The notes beneath the pieces were generated by a model. That model was not told the origin of the DNA, did no database searches, and worked only from the letters and a program-made list of their open reading frames with translations. This document shows positions 1-7,821 of a stretch of DNA of 37,560 nt, piece by piece. Source of the stretch: a bacterium BMS3Abin06 (GTDB lineage: Bacteria; Nitrospirota; Thermodesulfovibrionia; UBA6902). How positions within the stretch are numbered: position 1 is the stretch's first letter; each line of letters begins with the position of its first letter. The stretch lies in assembly GCA_002897895.1 (NCBI GenBank), contig BDSY01000068.1, positions 1 to 37,560 of the forward strand, given 5' to 3'. The position numbers and the translations under genes are program-made.

Positions 1-34
1 GGATATAACCGTAATGGTGAAAGAAAAGGAAAGG

Positions 35-67
35 AAACTACTCTGCGATACTGCCGCAGAGTAGTTT
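35..67. terminator. Strong 13-bp inverted repeat, possible terminator
   Basis: A perfect 13-bp stem (35-47 pairs with 55-67) closes a 7-base loop. On the plus strand it is followed by an A6-T3 stretch rather than a clean T run. On the minus strand it is followed by a T-rich, C-interrupted stretch. It could end transcription from a gene left of the window, or act in both directions. Stem strength is seen; function is inferred. Confidence 0.45.
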
Positions 68-119
68 AAAAAATTTCTTACAGGAGCTTTTTGTGCTTGA
101 CAAAGGGCCTTTTAATGGG

Positions 120-183
120 TGACCCCATGTCTTTGTGACCCCATGTCTTTGTGACCCCATGTCTTTGTGACCCCATGTCTTTG
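120..183. repeat. Four tandem copies of a 16-bp unit
   Basis: The unit TGACCCCATGTCTTTG is repeated four times without a mismatch between 120 and 183. There are no spacers, so it is not a CRISPR array. It lies between the hairpin at 35-67 and the small gene at 337. The rest of 1-336 shows no other gene that I can support. Confidence 0.9.
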
Positions 184-336
184 CGGGACGACACTGTCAG
201 TAGAGTAAACCAGCTTTGAATTATCTTGCGGCATCACTTAGTTTATCATGCCGGTACGAATTATCTCATGCTCCTGCTTTAATTCTTGAAATCATGGCGC
301 AACTTTCTTAAGATAGTTAAATTAAAGGAGGAGAAA

Positions 337-684
337 ATGACAAACTTAACAAGCTGGATAAGGTTTTACCATTATATGTCAGGCGTACTCATAAACCGGC
401 AGGGTGATTACTTGTGCAGCAAGTGTAAGGCATATGCAAATACAATATCCGCCATGCAAACAGGTTTAGCTGAAATGAAAAGTGAAAGCGCCGAGCTCAC
501 CTCAATTTCTGCTGAGTTATCTGAACTTCTGAATGAGGCTGACCGCCGCATTAATTCAATGAACATACCGGAAAATACTGGAGGCCAGAAAAAGGCAGGC
601 AAATGTTTACTGCCCAAAGGTACATGTTTCGTCAAATCATCAAAGGGTTTGTTAAAAAACATTCAGGAGACTTTTGCAGCCTGA
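337..684 (+). CDS. Small protein of unknown function
   Basis: The gene encodes 115 residues. I chose the ATG at 337 because an excellent ribosome binding site (AAAGGAGG) lies just upstream; an in-frame ATG at 286 has none. The protein starts with a hydrophobic/aromatic stretch, carries a CSKC pair near residue 30, then an alanine/serine/glutamate-rich helical stretch at about residues 38-75 that looks like a short coiled coil. The C-terminal third is basic with two isolated Cys. I do not recognise the family. The CxxC pair could bind metal, but a second pair is not evident. It stands alone upstream of ettA, 144 bases away, and has no obvious partner. Confidence 0.6.
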   Translation: MTNLTSWIRFYHYMSGVLINRQGDYLCSKCKAYANTISAMQTGLAEMKSESAELTSISAELSELLNEADRRINSMNIPENTGGQKKAGKCLLPKGTCFVKSSKGLLKNIQETFAA

Positions 685-731
685 TTTAACTCAGTGTCCG
701 TGAAAACGGGAGAAGATCAGATTGTTTTTTA

Positions 732-740
732 TGGTATACT
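732..740 (+). promoter_or_regulatory. Possible extended -10 promoter for ettA
   Basis: TGGTATACT matches the extended -10 pattern TGnTATAAT closely, with TATACT at 735-740. No convincing -35 box is visible 17 bases upstream, as is common for extended -10 promoters. It lies about 90 bases before the ettA start. Confidence 0.3.
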
Positions 741-828
741 TCAAACCTTGCTATGGCATTAACAAATTTGAAATCAGAGGCTTTCAACCCTGCATCTGCT
801 ATTAATAAAGAAAGGAATTAACATAAAA

Positions 829-2514
829 ATGAGCAATGAACCCGATAAAATCATTTACTCCATGGTCGGAGTAAGCAAATATTATGACAAGAAACCTGTC
901 CTGAAAGATATCTATCTCTCCTATTTCTACGGAGCGAAGATAGGGGTTCTCGGTCTCAACGGGTCAGGGAAAAGCTCCCTTCTCCGTATACTCGCAGGAA
1001 AGGACAAGGAGTTCGACGGTGAGACTGTCCTGTCACCGGGCCATACTGTAGGGCTGCTTGAACAGGAGCCGGAGGTGGATGATACAAAGACAGTTCGCGA
1101 GATCGTTGAAGAAGGGGTAAAGGAGACAGTAGACGCACTTAATGAATACAACCTCATCAATGAAAAATTCGCTGAGCCCATGTCTGACGATGAGATGAGC
1201 AAACTGATCGAACGTCAGGGAGAGGTGCAGGAGAAGCTGGACGCGCTGGATGCGTGGGACCTGGATTCACGTCTGGAGATGGCCATGGACGCCCTGCGCT
1301 GTCCTCCGGGAGACACCCCGATCAAGGTCGTATCCGGAGGTGAAAGGCGGCGTGTCGCCCTTTGCAGACTGCTCCTGCAAAAGCCGGACATCCTGCTTCT
1401 GGACGAGCCCACAAACCACCTGGACGCAGAAACCGTGGCCTGGCTGGAGCACCATCTTCAGGGCTATCCCGGCACAATCATCGCGGTAACACATGACCGC
1501 TATTTTCTCGATAATGTAGCCGGCTGGATTCTGGAACTCGACAGAGGGCAGGGCATACCCTGGAAAGGCAATTACTCATCCTGGCTGGAGCAGAAGAAAA
1601 ACCGTCTACAGCAGGAAGAGAAGACCGAGAGCGAAAGGCAAAAAACACTCCAGCGTGAACTTGAGTGGATACAGATGACCCCCAAGGGACGCCATGCGAA
1701 AGCAAGGGCACGTATTAATTCCTACGAGGCGCTCCTCGGTCAGGATACAGAGAAAAGATCAAAAGAACTCGAAATCTATATTCCGCCCGGACCCCGTCTG
1801 GGTGATGTGGTTATAGGCGCTGATAATGTGACAAAGGCATATGGCGACAATGTTCTTATGGAAGGATTAACATTCTCCCTTCCCCCTGGAGGTATTGTAG
1901 GGATCATCGGACCGAACGGGGCAGGAAAGACCACTCTGTTCCGTATGATCACTGGTCAGGAAAAGCCGGATTCCGGCGTCTTCAAAACAGGAGAAACCGT
2001 AAGACTGGCATACGTTGACCAGAGCCGTGATGATCTTGATCCTGACAAGTCCATATGGGAGGTCATCTCTGACGGGCTGGATGTTGTTCAACTCGGTAAG
2101 AGGGAGATCAATTCACGGGCTTATGTAGCTCGCTTCAATTTCTCCGGGAGCGACCAGCAAAAAAAGGTTTCCATGTTGTCCGGAGGTGAAAGAAACCGCG
2201 TCCATATGGCCCGGATGCTCAAGGAAGAGGCAAATGTTCTGCTGCTTGACGAGCCCACCAACGATCTGGACGTAAACACCATGCGTGCGCTGGAAGAGGC
2301 ATTGGAGAATTTTGCCGGATGTGCCGTAGTCATCAGCCACGACCGCTGGTTCCTCGACCGTATCGCTAGCCACATACTTGCCTTTGAGGGTGACAGTCAG
2401 GCAGTCTGGTTCGACGGGAATTATTCGGAATACGAAGCGGACAGAAAAAAACGTCTCGGCGCAGCCGCGGACCAGCCTCACCGGATTAAGTACAGGCACT
2501 TGACCAGGGGATAA
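829..2514 (+). CDS. ettA: Energy-dependent translational throttle protein EttA (ABC-F)
   Basis: EttA is an ABC-F ATPase that binds the ribosomal E site and gates the first steps of elongation according to the ATP/ADP ratio. The 561 residues match the usual length (about 555). Two ABC cassettes are complete: Walker A GLNGSGKSS at 42-50 and GPNGAGKTT at 361-369; signatures SGGER at about 169-173 and 451-455; Walker B with LLDEPTNHLD near 190-199 and LLDEPTNDLD near 472-481. There are no transmembrane segments. The charged insertion at about 90-145 is the EttA arm, and residues 245-325 are the linker that contacts P-site tRNA; both favour EttA over Uup. The ATG is preceded by AAAGGA. Only 20 bases separate it from the next gene, so co-transcription is possible without a functional link. 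Confidence 0.95.
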   Translation: MSNEPDKIIYSMVGVSKYYDKKPVLKDIYLSYFYGAKIGVLGLNGSGKSSLLRILAGKDKEFDGETVLSPGHTVGLLEQEPEVDDTKTVREIVEEGVKETVDALNEYNLINEKFAEPMSDDEMSKLIERQGEVQEKLDALDAWDLDSRLEMAMDALRCPPGDTPIKVVSGGERRRVALCRLLLQKPDILLLDEPTNHLDAETVAWLEHHLQGYPGTIIAVTHDRYFLDNVAGWILELDRGQGIPWKGNYSSWLEQKKNRLQQEEKTESERQKTLQRELEWIQMTPKGRHAKARARINSYEALLGQDTEKRSKELEIYIPPGPRLGDVVIGADNVTKAYGDNVLMEGLTFSLPPGGIVGIIGPNGAGKTTLFRMITGQEKPDSGVFKTGETVRLAYVDQSRDDLDPDKSIWEVISDGLDVVQLGKREINSRAYVARFNFSGSDQQKKVSMLSGGERNRVHMARMLKEEANVLLLDEPTNDLDVNTMRALEEALENFAGCAVVISHDRWFLDRIASHILAFEGDSQAVWFDGNYSEYEADRKKRLGAAADQPHRIKYRHLTRG

Positions 2515-2534
2515 GGTAGTAGAGGATTCAGGCA

Positions 2535-3467
2535 TTGAAAAACATCATCTCAGCCAGCAGACGTACTGACATTCCGGCCTTTTATTCAGAATGGTTTATA
2601 CGGAGATTGAAAGCCGGAGAAGTTTATGTTAAAAATCCGTACAACGGACAAGTTTGCACTGTATCGCTGAAACCGGATGACATGCACTGCATTGTGTTCT
2701 GGTCAAAAAATTTTGCTCCGCTTATTTCGCGCATTGAGGAAGTGGAAGACGTAACCAGGAATCTTTTCTTTCATTTCACAATAACCGGCATTCATGAAGG
2801 TATTGAATCAAACACTCCGCATTACGCAGAAGCAATTAATGATTTCATATGCCTTTCAAATAGATATTCACCCGATCACTTGATCTGGCGCTTTGATCCC
2901 GTTTGCATTACCGACAAACTATCGTTTGATTATTATGAAGAGATATTTTCAGAATGCGCGGAAAAATTGCGGGGGAGTTGTGATAAATGCTATATAAGCT
3001 TTGTGCAGAAATACAGGAAAGCGATATCGAACTTTGAAAAATACTCTGATCACAAGTTTGTAGATATTGATACGGAAACAGAGAGAGAATATGCAATCAG
3101 GTTGAGCAGAATTGCAGAAAAAAACGGAATCAAACTATATGCGTGCTGCAATGATTATTTATTGTCTAACGAAGTACACAAGGGAAGCTGCATTAACAGC
3201 AGGGAACTGGCAGAGCTGTTTAGCGATTATTTTATATCAATCCCTGTTGCACCAACAAGAAAAGAATGTGCATGTACAAAGAGCATAGACATAGGCTCTT
3301 ATGACACATGCCCTCACGGCTGCTTATATTGCTATGCTAATTCCGATAAAGAGAAATCAAAAGCCGTACTTGAAAATATGGACATGGGCTGGAATGCACT
3401 GGGGTTTAATGTGGATGAGGAACTCTGGACTAATGACAGCTTGCAAGCCTCTTTGCCCTTGCTATAA
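2535..3467 (+). CDS. DUF1848 family protein with C-terminal radical-SAM-like Cys cluster
   Basis: The protein has 310 residues and opens with the DUF1848 hallmark SASRRTDIPAFY. The start is TTG at 2535, after AGAGG, which places the family N-terminus correctly. The C-terminal part holds CAC at about 245-247 and C259-x3-C263-x2-C266, the spacing that binds the [4Fe-4S] cluster in radical SAM enzymes. In those enzymes the motif is N-terminal, so the family looks like a rearranged relative. Its reaction is unknown. The last 37 codons, after the Cys motif, are duplicated 1.65 kb downstream (see 5009-5125). This suggests its 3' end was exchanged or reconstituted when the following segment arrived. 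Confidence 0.85.
   Translation: MKNIISASRRTDIPAFYSEWFIRRLKAGEVYVKNPYNGQVCTVSLKPDDMHCIVFWSKNFAPLISRIEEVEDVTRNLFFHFTITGIHEGIESNTPHYAEAINDFICLSNRYSPDHLIWRFDPVCITDKLSFDYYEEIFSECAEKLRGSCDKCYISFVQKYRKAISNFEKYSDHKFVDIDTETEREYAIRLSRIAEKNGIKLYACCNDYLLSNEVHKGSCINSRELAELFSDYFISIPVAPTRKECACTKSIDIGSYDTCPHGCLYCYANSDKEKSKAVLENMDMGWNALGFNVDEELWTNDSLQASLPLL
3354..3422 (+). repeat. Direct repeat, copy 1 (3' end of DUF1848 gene)
   Basis: These 69 bases recur at 5009-5077 in the same orientation with only three mismatches. Both copies encode the same reading frame (ENMDMGWN.LGFNVDEE). Beyond the repeat the two tails still resemble each other at protein level but not closely in DNA. Before it there is no similarity. 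Confidence 0.9.
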
Positions 3468-3491
3468 AAACAGAACTCAACTGTACAACTT

Positions 3492-3686
3492 TTATTTATA
3501 GTCCTTGCTGAGTTGATTTATCATCCAGATAATTTCCTCAGCAATTCCAATTTTCTGATTTTTTCTTGAAAATAAGGCATTGCATTGCTTATGATACTTC
3601 ATCATTAAATGGTCTCCTATGTCTAAAACCGATAAAAATGGCTCTTTACTTTTGAATTGCCAATTATTGTCTGGATTGTATGACAA
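3492..3686 (-). CDS. Short AT-rich open frame, unknown, possibly a remnant
   Basis: A 64-residue frame starts at a TTG without a good ribosome binding site. The frame stays open upstream for about 20 more codons to a TAA near 3744, which suggests the C-terminal remnant of a longer gene rather than a complete one. The composition (mixed polar and hydrophobic, MKYHKQCNALFSRKNQK) looks protein-like, but I recognise no family. It faces away from the HD-domain gene at 3793 across about 105 bases. It could be an unrelated spurious frame. Confidence 0.3.
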   Translation of the reverse strand: MSYNPDNNWQFKSKEPFLSVLDIGDHLMMKYHKQCNALFSRKNQKIGIAEEIIWMINQLSKDYK

Positions 3687-3792
3687 ATCTGCTGTACAAT
3701 TTAAGTATACAGATGAAGCGCTTGAGGTAATATCCGTATATTAGGTCGTAACAGTAAATAATTATGCGAATAATACCAGAAGTATAATTAAA

Positions 3793-4740
3793 ATGAATTT
3801 ATTGAATAAAAACAGTATCTATGCGGAAGTAATTGAATCGCCTGAGTTAAAACGCCTGAAGGATATTTCTTTTTTAGGAATTTTGGGCTATTGCTGTACG
3901 CGTGACTTCAGTTATTCAACACGATATGAGCACAGCCTGTCGGTAGCCAATAAATGCTATATATACGCGCAGAAAAAAAATCTTTCCAGGCTTGAAGAAA
4001 CATATCTTGTATTAGCCGGGTTGCTTCACGACATCGGTCACTGTAATTTCTCCCATAGCCTGGAGCCCGTTTTTATAAATAGATTTTCGATTTCACATCA
4101 TGATGTTACAAAACACCTGATTTTGTATTCCTCAAATTTGATTGAAATCTGGAATAAATATAATATTAATTCCCAGAGGATAGTTGATACTATTGAAGGC
4201 CTCTCAACTCATAGAGATAAGATAGTCACAAAAATGCCTGTTAATTTTGATACACTGGACGGTATTGCCAGGACTGAAAGCCATTTTTCACATTCCAATA
4301 CTTCATGGAAGATTTGCAAGCAAGTGTTTCAGGTAATGTGTAATGGGGATCGCTGGGAAAATCACGTAAGTATTTTTGATTCATTCTGGCAGCAAAAAGA
4401 AAGAGTATATAGTTCATACATATATACTCACCGGTTCAGATTTATTGAACTTTTGTTTCAAGAATTGTTTATGAATGAAAAATTCCTTAATATCTCTCAT
4501 TACTTCTTATCTGACTCAGAAATGCAGAATGAATTTCCATGGGTAACTCAACTCATAAATGACATAAAAAGCAATTATTCTCATGGTTTTATCATTAATC
4601 AGTCAAATAAACTTAAAAAAATCGGGGATGTGGTTACAACAAGTTTAAGGAGATTTGAAATTAACCTTAATAAAGAGTTTAGTGTTTTAAAAAATCAGAG
4701 ATATCTTGTTTCTGAAGAAATCCACGTCTCCTCTATTTAG
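3793..4740 (+). CDS. HD-domain phosphohydrolase (dGTPase/SAMHD1-like)
   Basis: The 315-residue protein carries the metal-binding set of HD hydrolases: RYEH (H47), LLHDIGH (H79, D80, with H83) and FDTLDGIAR (D153/D156). This order matches COG1078/SAMHD1-like dNTP triphosphohydrolases more than generic HD proteins. Likely activity is hydrolysis of a phosphorylated nucleotide, inferred only. The C-terminal half (170-315) is unfamiliar. The coding DNA is clearly more AT-rich than its neighbours, and the gene sits between two copies of a DUF1848 3' end, both signs of transfer. Its TAG stop is completed by the terminal inverted repeat of the MITE at 4740; without that element the frame would end in TAA at the same place. 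Confidence 0.75.
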   Translation: MNLLNKNSIYAEVIESPELKRLKDISFLGILGYCCTRDFSYSTRYEHSLSVANKCYIYAQKKNLSRLEETYLVLAGLLHDIGHCNFSHSLEPVFINRFSISHHDVTKHLILYSSNLIEIWNKYNINSQRIVDTIEGLSTHRDKIVTKMPVNFDTLDGIARTESHFSHSNTSWKICKQVFQVMCNGDRWENHVSIFDSFWQQKERVYSSYIYTHRFRFIELLFQELFMNEKFLNISHYFLSDSEMQNEFPWVTQLINDIKSNYSHGFIINQSNKLKKIGDVVTTSLRRFEINLNKEFSVLKNQRYLVSEEIHVSSI

Positions 4741-4880
4741 AGTCTGTGTATAAACTGCTGTTTTTTATTTTTGTCATGCCCGAAGTTAGTAATCGGGCAT
4801 CCAGAACTCACTGAAAAGACTGGATTCCCGCTCAACAGACCGCGAATGACAGATCTATTGTTGAGTTTATACACAGACTC
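4740..4880. mobile_element. 141-bp MITE-like element with 17-bp TIRs and 6-bp target duplication
   Basis: Perfect 17-bp terminal inverted repeats, GAGTCTGTGTATAAACT at 4740-4756 and its complement at 4864-4880, bound the element. The flanks are the same six bases TATTTA at 4734-4739 and 4881-4886, as expected for a target-site duplication. The interior holds a TGCCCGA/TCGGGCA hairpin and CTGGATTCCCGC-type text, and no coding frame. It therefore looks like a non-autonomous element moved by a transposase encoded elsewhere. Confidence 0.8.
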
Positions 4881-5008
4881 TATTTAAGCAATCATTGAAA
4901 TATTTGAACTCTCTTCATAAGATATCAACGCTACCTTCTTCTCCATGCCGGGGAATGGGGAGGGAAAGACTACTTGGATTTATCGGTGCTTTAAATAGGT
5001 TCTCCCTT

Positions 5009-5125
5009 AAATCAAAAGCCCTGCTTGAAAATATGGACATGGGCTGGAATGTACTGGGGTTTAATGTGGATGAGGAAATTACTGTTGACAACGGATTGCA
5101 GAACTCTCTATTTAATACTGTTTAA
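5009..5125 (+). pseudogene. Displaced 3' end of a DUF1848 gene
   Basis: This stretch encodes the last 38 residues of a DUF1848 protein (KSKALLENMDMGWN... to a TAA at 5123-5125), 66 of 69 bases identical to 3354-3422. Nothing upstream of 5009 resembles the rest of the family, so it is a headless fragment. An ATG at 4895 happens to keep the frame open through unrelated sequence. Its stop overlaps the start of the next gene (TAATG), a coupling that makes sense if an intact DUF1848 gene once preceded that gene directly. Confidence 0.8.
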
Positions 5126-6591
5126 TGAAAAAAATGAAAACCTCTGACATCCAGCTCGTCATCACCGTTGCCCTCAAAAAAGAAATACCAGAGGACTGGC
5201 TAACATCCCGGCATGTTGCCGTACATACTCTTGCTGCCTTAAACTCCGGGGCATTGAGTCAGCAATGCGTTTCGCAGTCAGGCATAGTGATTGTAATTAC
5301 AGGAACGGGGATCAATGCAAGTGAAGAAGCCGCTTGCTGGATATGTGACAACTTAGCCCCCCTGTTCGTTCTGAATATCGGCACATGTGGTGTTAAAGAT
5401 AAAAGGCACTCACCCGGAAAATGGATCAGCCCCGGATATGTTGCTAATGAAGACGGCGACCTTCTTGAACTCGATACAAGACTGCCTGTTCCTGATCATG
5501 AAAAGGTAATAAATGTTAATTCCCTGCTAAGTGTAAAAAAAGCAGTTACAGGGAATATCCCGGCATCATGGAAAAAACATGATGTGTTCGACATGGAATG
5601 TTTCTCGCAGGCAAGGGTATTCAGTAAAGCCGATATCAGTTTTCACTGCCTGAAATTCGGCACGGATTATTCCGATTCCAATATTCATATGGACTTTAAC
5701 AGAAATCTTGAATTATTCAGGCAGGAAACAAAAAAGCTCTTTGGCTTTCTGGAGCCGGACTCAAACCGGATAAAGGTGACAGCCGTAGTCCCTGCGTACA
5801 ATCGTGAGCGCACTGTTAAACGTGGCATAGATTCCATACTGTCTCAGTCTCACATGCCGGAAGAGATTATTGTCGTTGATGACTGTTCTACTGACAGAAC
5901 ACGGGAAGTGCTTGAAGGTTACGGAGACAAAATAATCCGGGTTTATCTGCCTCAAAATTCAGGCCCCTCAAAAGCGAGAAATGAAGGCATCAGGCACGCA
6001 GGCTCCGGCTGGATCGCCTTTATGGATTCAGATGACTGCTGGAAAAAAGACAAATTACAAAATCAGGTGGACTATCTGAAAAAATATCCCTTTTATCAAA
6101 TATTGCAATCAGATGAAATCTGGATACGAAACGGTGTGCGTGTAAATCCATGCAGGCATCACACAAAACCGGCCGGGTGGATATGGGAGCCCTCACTTGA
6201 GCGGTGCCTTGTCTCTCCTTCGGGCGTACTGATAAAAAAATCATTGATCGAGCAGTATGGAGGATTTGATGAACGCCTCCCGGTGTGTGAAGATTACGAC
6301 CTGTGGCTTAAAATCTCAAGAGATCATCCTGTGGGACTTGAGCCGGGTCTTTCCGTGATTAAATACGGCGGGCACAAAGACCAGTTGTCAAGGAAATACC
6401 CTGCAATGGACAGATTCAGGGTGCAGTCTCTCACCAATATTTTAAAAAACGAGAACAAGCCATATTTCAGAAAGAAAATTATATCGACCCTTACAAAGAA
6501 ACTGAATATCCTGATAAAGGGATATGAAAAGAGGCGGAAATTAAAAGAGGCACAGGAATGCAGGGAGATATTGAGGGCCCTGAACACTTAG
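5125..6591 (+). CDS. Nucleoside phosphorylase-like domain fused to a GT2 glycosyltransferase
   Basis: The 488-residue protein has two parts. Residues 1-208 resemble the MTAN/PNP phosphorylase fold: ITGTGINAS at 59-65, NIGTCG at 84-89, DMECF at 156-160 where the family has its ribose-binding Met-Glu, and DYSDS at 181-185. Residues 216-430 are a GT-A family 2 glycosyltransferase: VVPAYNRERT at 221, VVDDCS at 250, the donor/metal motif DSDD at 301-304, and a late CEDYDLW acidic motif. The C-terminal 60 residues are basic and helical. No membrane segment is evident, so it is probably cytosolic or peripheral. The ATG overlaps the previous stop by one base. Substrates are unknown; one domain may supply or sense a nucleoside or sugar for the other. 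Confidence 0.8.
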   Translation: MKKMKTSDIQLVITVALKKEIPEDWLTSRHVAVHTLAALNSGALSQQCVSQSGIVIVITGTGINASEEAACWICDNLAPLFVLNIGTCGVKDKRHSPGKWISPGYVANEDGDLLELDTRLPVPDHEKVINVNSLLSVKKAVTGNIPASWKKHDVFDMECFSQARVFSKADISFHCLKFGTDYSDSNIHMDFNRNLELFRQETKKLFGFLEPDSNRIKVTAVVPAYNRERTVKRGIDSILSQSHMPEEIIVVDDCSTDRTREVLEGYGDKIIRVYLPQNSGPSKARNEGIRHAGSGWIAFMDSDDCWKKDKLQNQVDYLKKYPFYQILQSDEIWIRNGVRVNPCRHHTKPAGWIWEPSLERCLVSPSGVLIKKSLIEQYGGFDERLPVCEDYDLWLKISRDHPVGLEPGLSVIKYGGHKDQLSRKYPAMDRFRVQSLTNILKNENKPYFRKKIISTLTKKLNILIKGYEKRRKLKEAQECREILRALNT

Positions 6592-6838
6592 AGGTTACGC
6601 ATCAAACCCGGAAATACAATCAACCATTTGCAGGGAGGAAAGATATTTTAGTTTGCATTTAAGGCATTTATTAACGTATTATTATTTTATATGGAACGCT
6701 GATAAGAAGGGGTCATGTTGCGAGAAAAAATCGTTGAAATTTAAGATGATACGGGTTTAGCTATTCTATTAACTAAAGTTAAAGGCAGGAATTCCGATAA
6801 TAAAAGATACTAAATCTAAAAAGAATCACCCCAGTCTA

Positions 6839-7810
6839 TTGAAAAGAGAAAAAAGGCAATATCCAGACAGGACCAATGTGCCGGGCATTTCTGAATTTTT
6901 TGTTCAGAAACTTTTAAAGAAGTTAAAGACCCTGCCTGAAAAGGTAGAAGAAATCGGTGAAAAAACAGCATTTCAGTGGGTGAATGAAATGCTTGCCCTG
7001 TATCAGGGATATAGAAACTTCCTTTCAGCATATCATGAAGAGCATTTCAAGAAGGCTTTTCAACAAAAAATCCTGGTCTTGACCAATCAATCCGCCTTGT
7101 GCAGATATAGTTATGATAAACCCAGAGGCTATGCCGGTGATTTCGGGGCAATGGAGCTAATATGGGATGGGAGACGGGGACCCAGATACTGCGGTTATAC
7201 AGGTCTCGGGGCATACCTGAATGCTTTTACCCTGGAAACCGAAAATTGCAAAGCAAATGAATACAGAGTTCATTATCTTAAAGAGCGTTTAATAAAGTGC
7301 AGTTATCAGATCATAGCATCTATCGGAAGCGGTGCAGCCTTTGAAATTGTTGAGGCCGTTAAAGATGGCTATTTGAAAGACACTGAGATACATCTGTTTG
7401 ATCAGGATGAAGAAGCCTTAGATCTGGCAAAGTTAAGGCTCCGGGATTTTTCAGGAAGACTGGTACTGCACAGAGGGAATATTCTCCGGACTATTTTAAA
7501 AGAAAAAGAAAAAGGTTTTGATTTCATATATTCAAGCGGTATGTTTGATTATTTTGATATTATCTCGGCAAAGAAACTGACACAAAGGCTCTGGAGTAAA
7601 TTAGCGCCCGGCGGCTGTCTATTAATCACAAATGCTCACCCGGAAAACCCTACCAGACTTTGGATGGAATATGTCTCAGAATGGTACCTGGAGTACAAAG
7701 GTTCAGAGGAAATGAAAAGCATGTCGGAAGATTTAAATGACCTGAAAAATGCAGATATGGATGTGGACCCTTATGGTGTCTATCAGTATTTGAGTTTATA
7801 CAAAAGATGA
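6839..7810 (+). CDS. PhcB-like class I SAM-dependent methyltransferase
   Basis: The protein has 323 residues. An N-terminal helical region of about 90 residues precedes YDKPRGYAGDF at 92-102, a motif I associate with the PhcB-type group (3-hydroxypalmitate methyl ester synthesis in Ralstonia). A Rossmann methyltransferase follows: SIGSGAAFE at 161-169 (SAM motif I), LFDQDEEAL at 187-195 with the acidic ribose-binding residue, and FIYSSGMFDYF at 229-239. Start is uncertain: TTG at 6839 lacks a good ribosome binding site, whereas GTG at 6878 follows AGGA at a proper distance and would remove 13 residues. It ends 11 bases before the histidine kinase gene, so the two are probably co-transcribed. 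A signal-synthesis role is inferred from motif and neighbours; the substrate is unknown. Confidence 0.75.
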   Translation: MKREKRQYPDRTNVPGISEFFVQKLLKKLKTLPEKVEEIGEKTAFQWVNEMLALYQGYRNFLSAYHEEHFKKAFQQKILVLTNQSALCRYSYDKPRGYAGDFGAMELIWDGRRGPRYCGYTGLGAYLNAFTLETENCKANEYRVHYLKERLIKCSYQIIASIGSGAAFEIVEAVKDGYLKDTEIHLFDQDEEALDLAKLRLRDFSGRLVLHRGNILRTILKEKEKGFDFIYSSGMFDYFDIISAKKLTQRLWSKLAPGGCLLITNAHPENPTRLWMEYVSEWYLEYKGSEEMKSMSEDLNDLKNADMDVDPYGVYQYLSLYKR

Positions 7811-7821
7811 ATCCCTGAATT

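Noticed and set aside
120-183. CRISPR array
   Set aside because: The 16-bp units abut directly with no spacers, and no cas gene is nearby.
2113-2535. 140-codon minus-strand frame opposite ettA
   Set aside because: It mirrors the second ABC cassette of ettA.
4895-5008. N-terminal part of the 76-codon frame before 5125
   Set aside because: It shows no similarity to DUF1848 and appears to be unrelated sequence fused by chance to the displaced tail.
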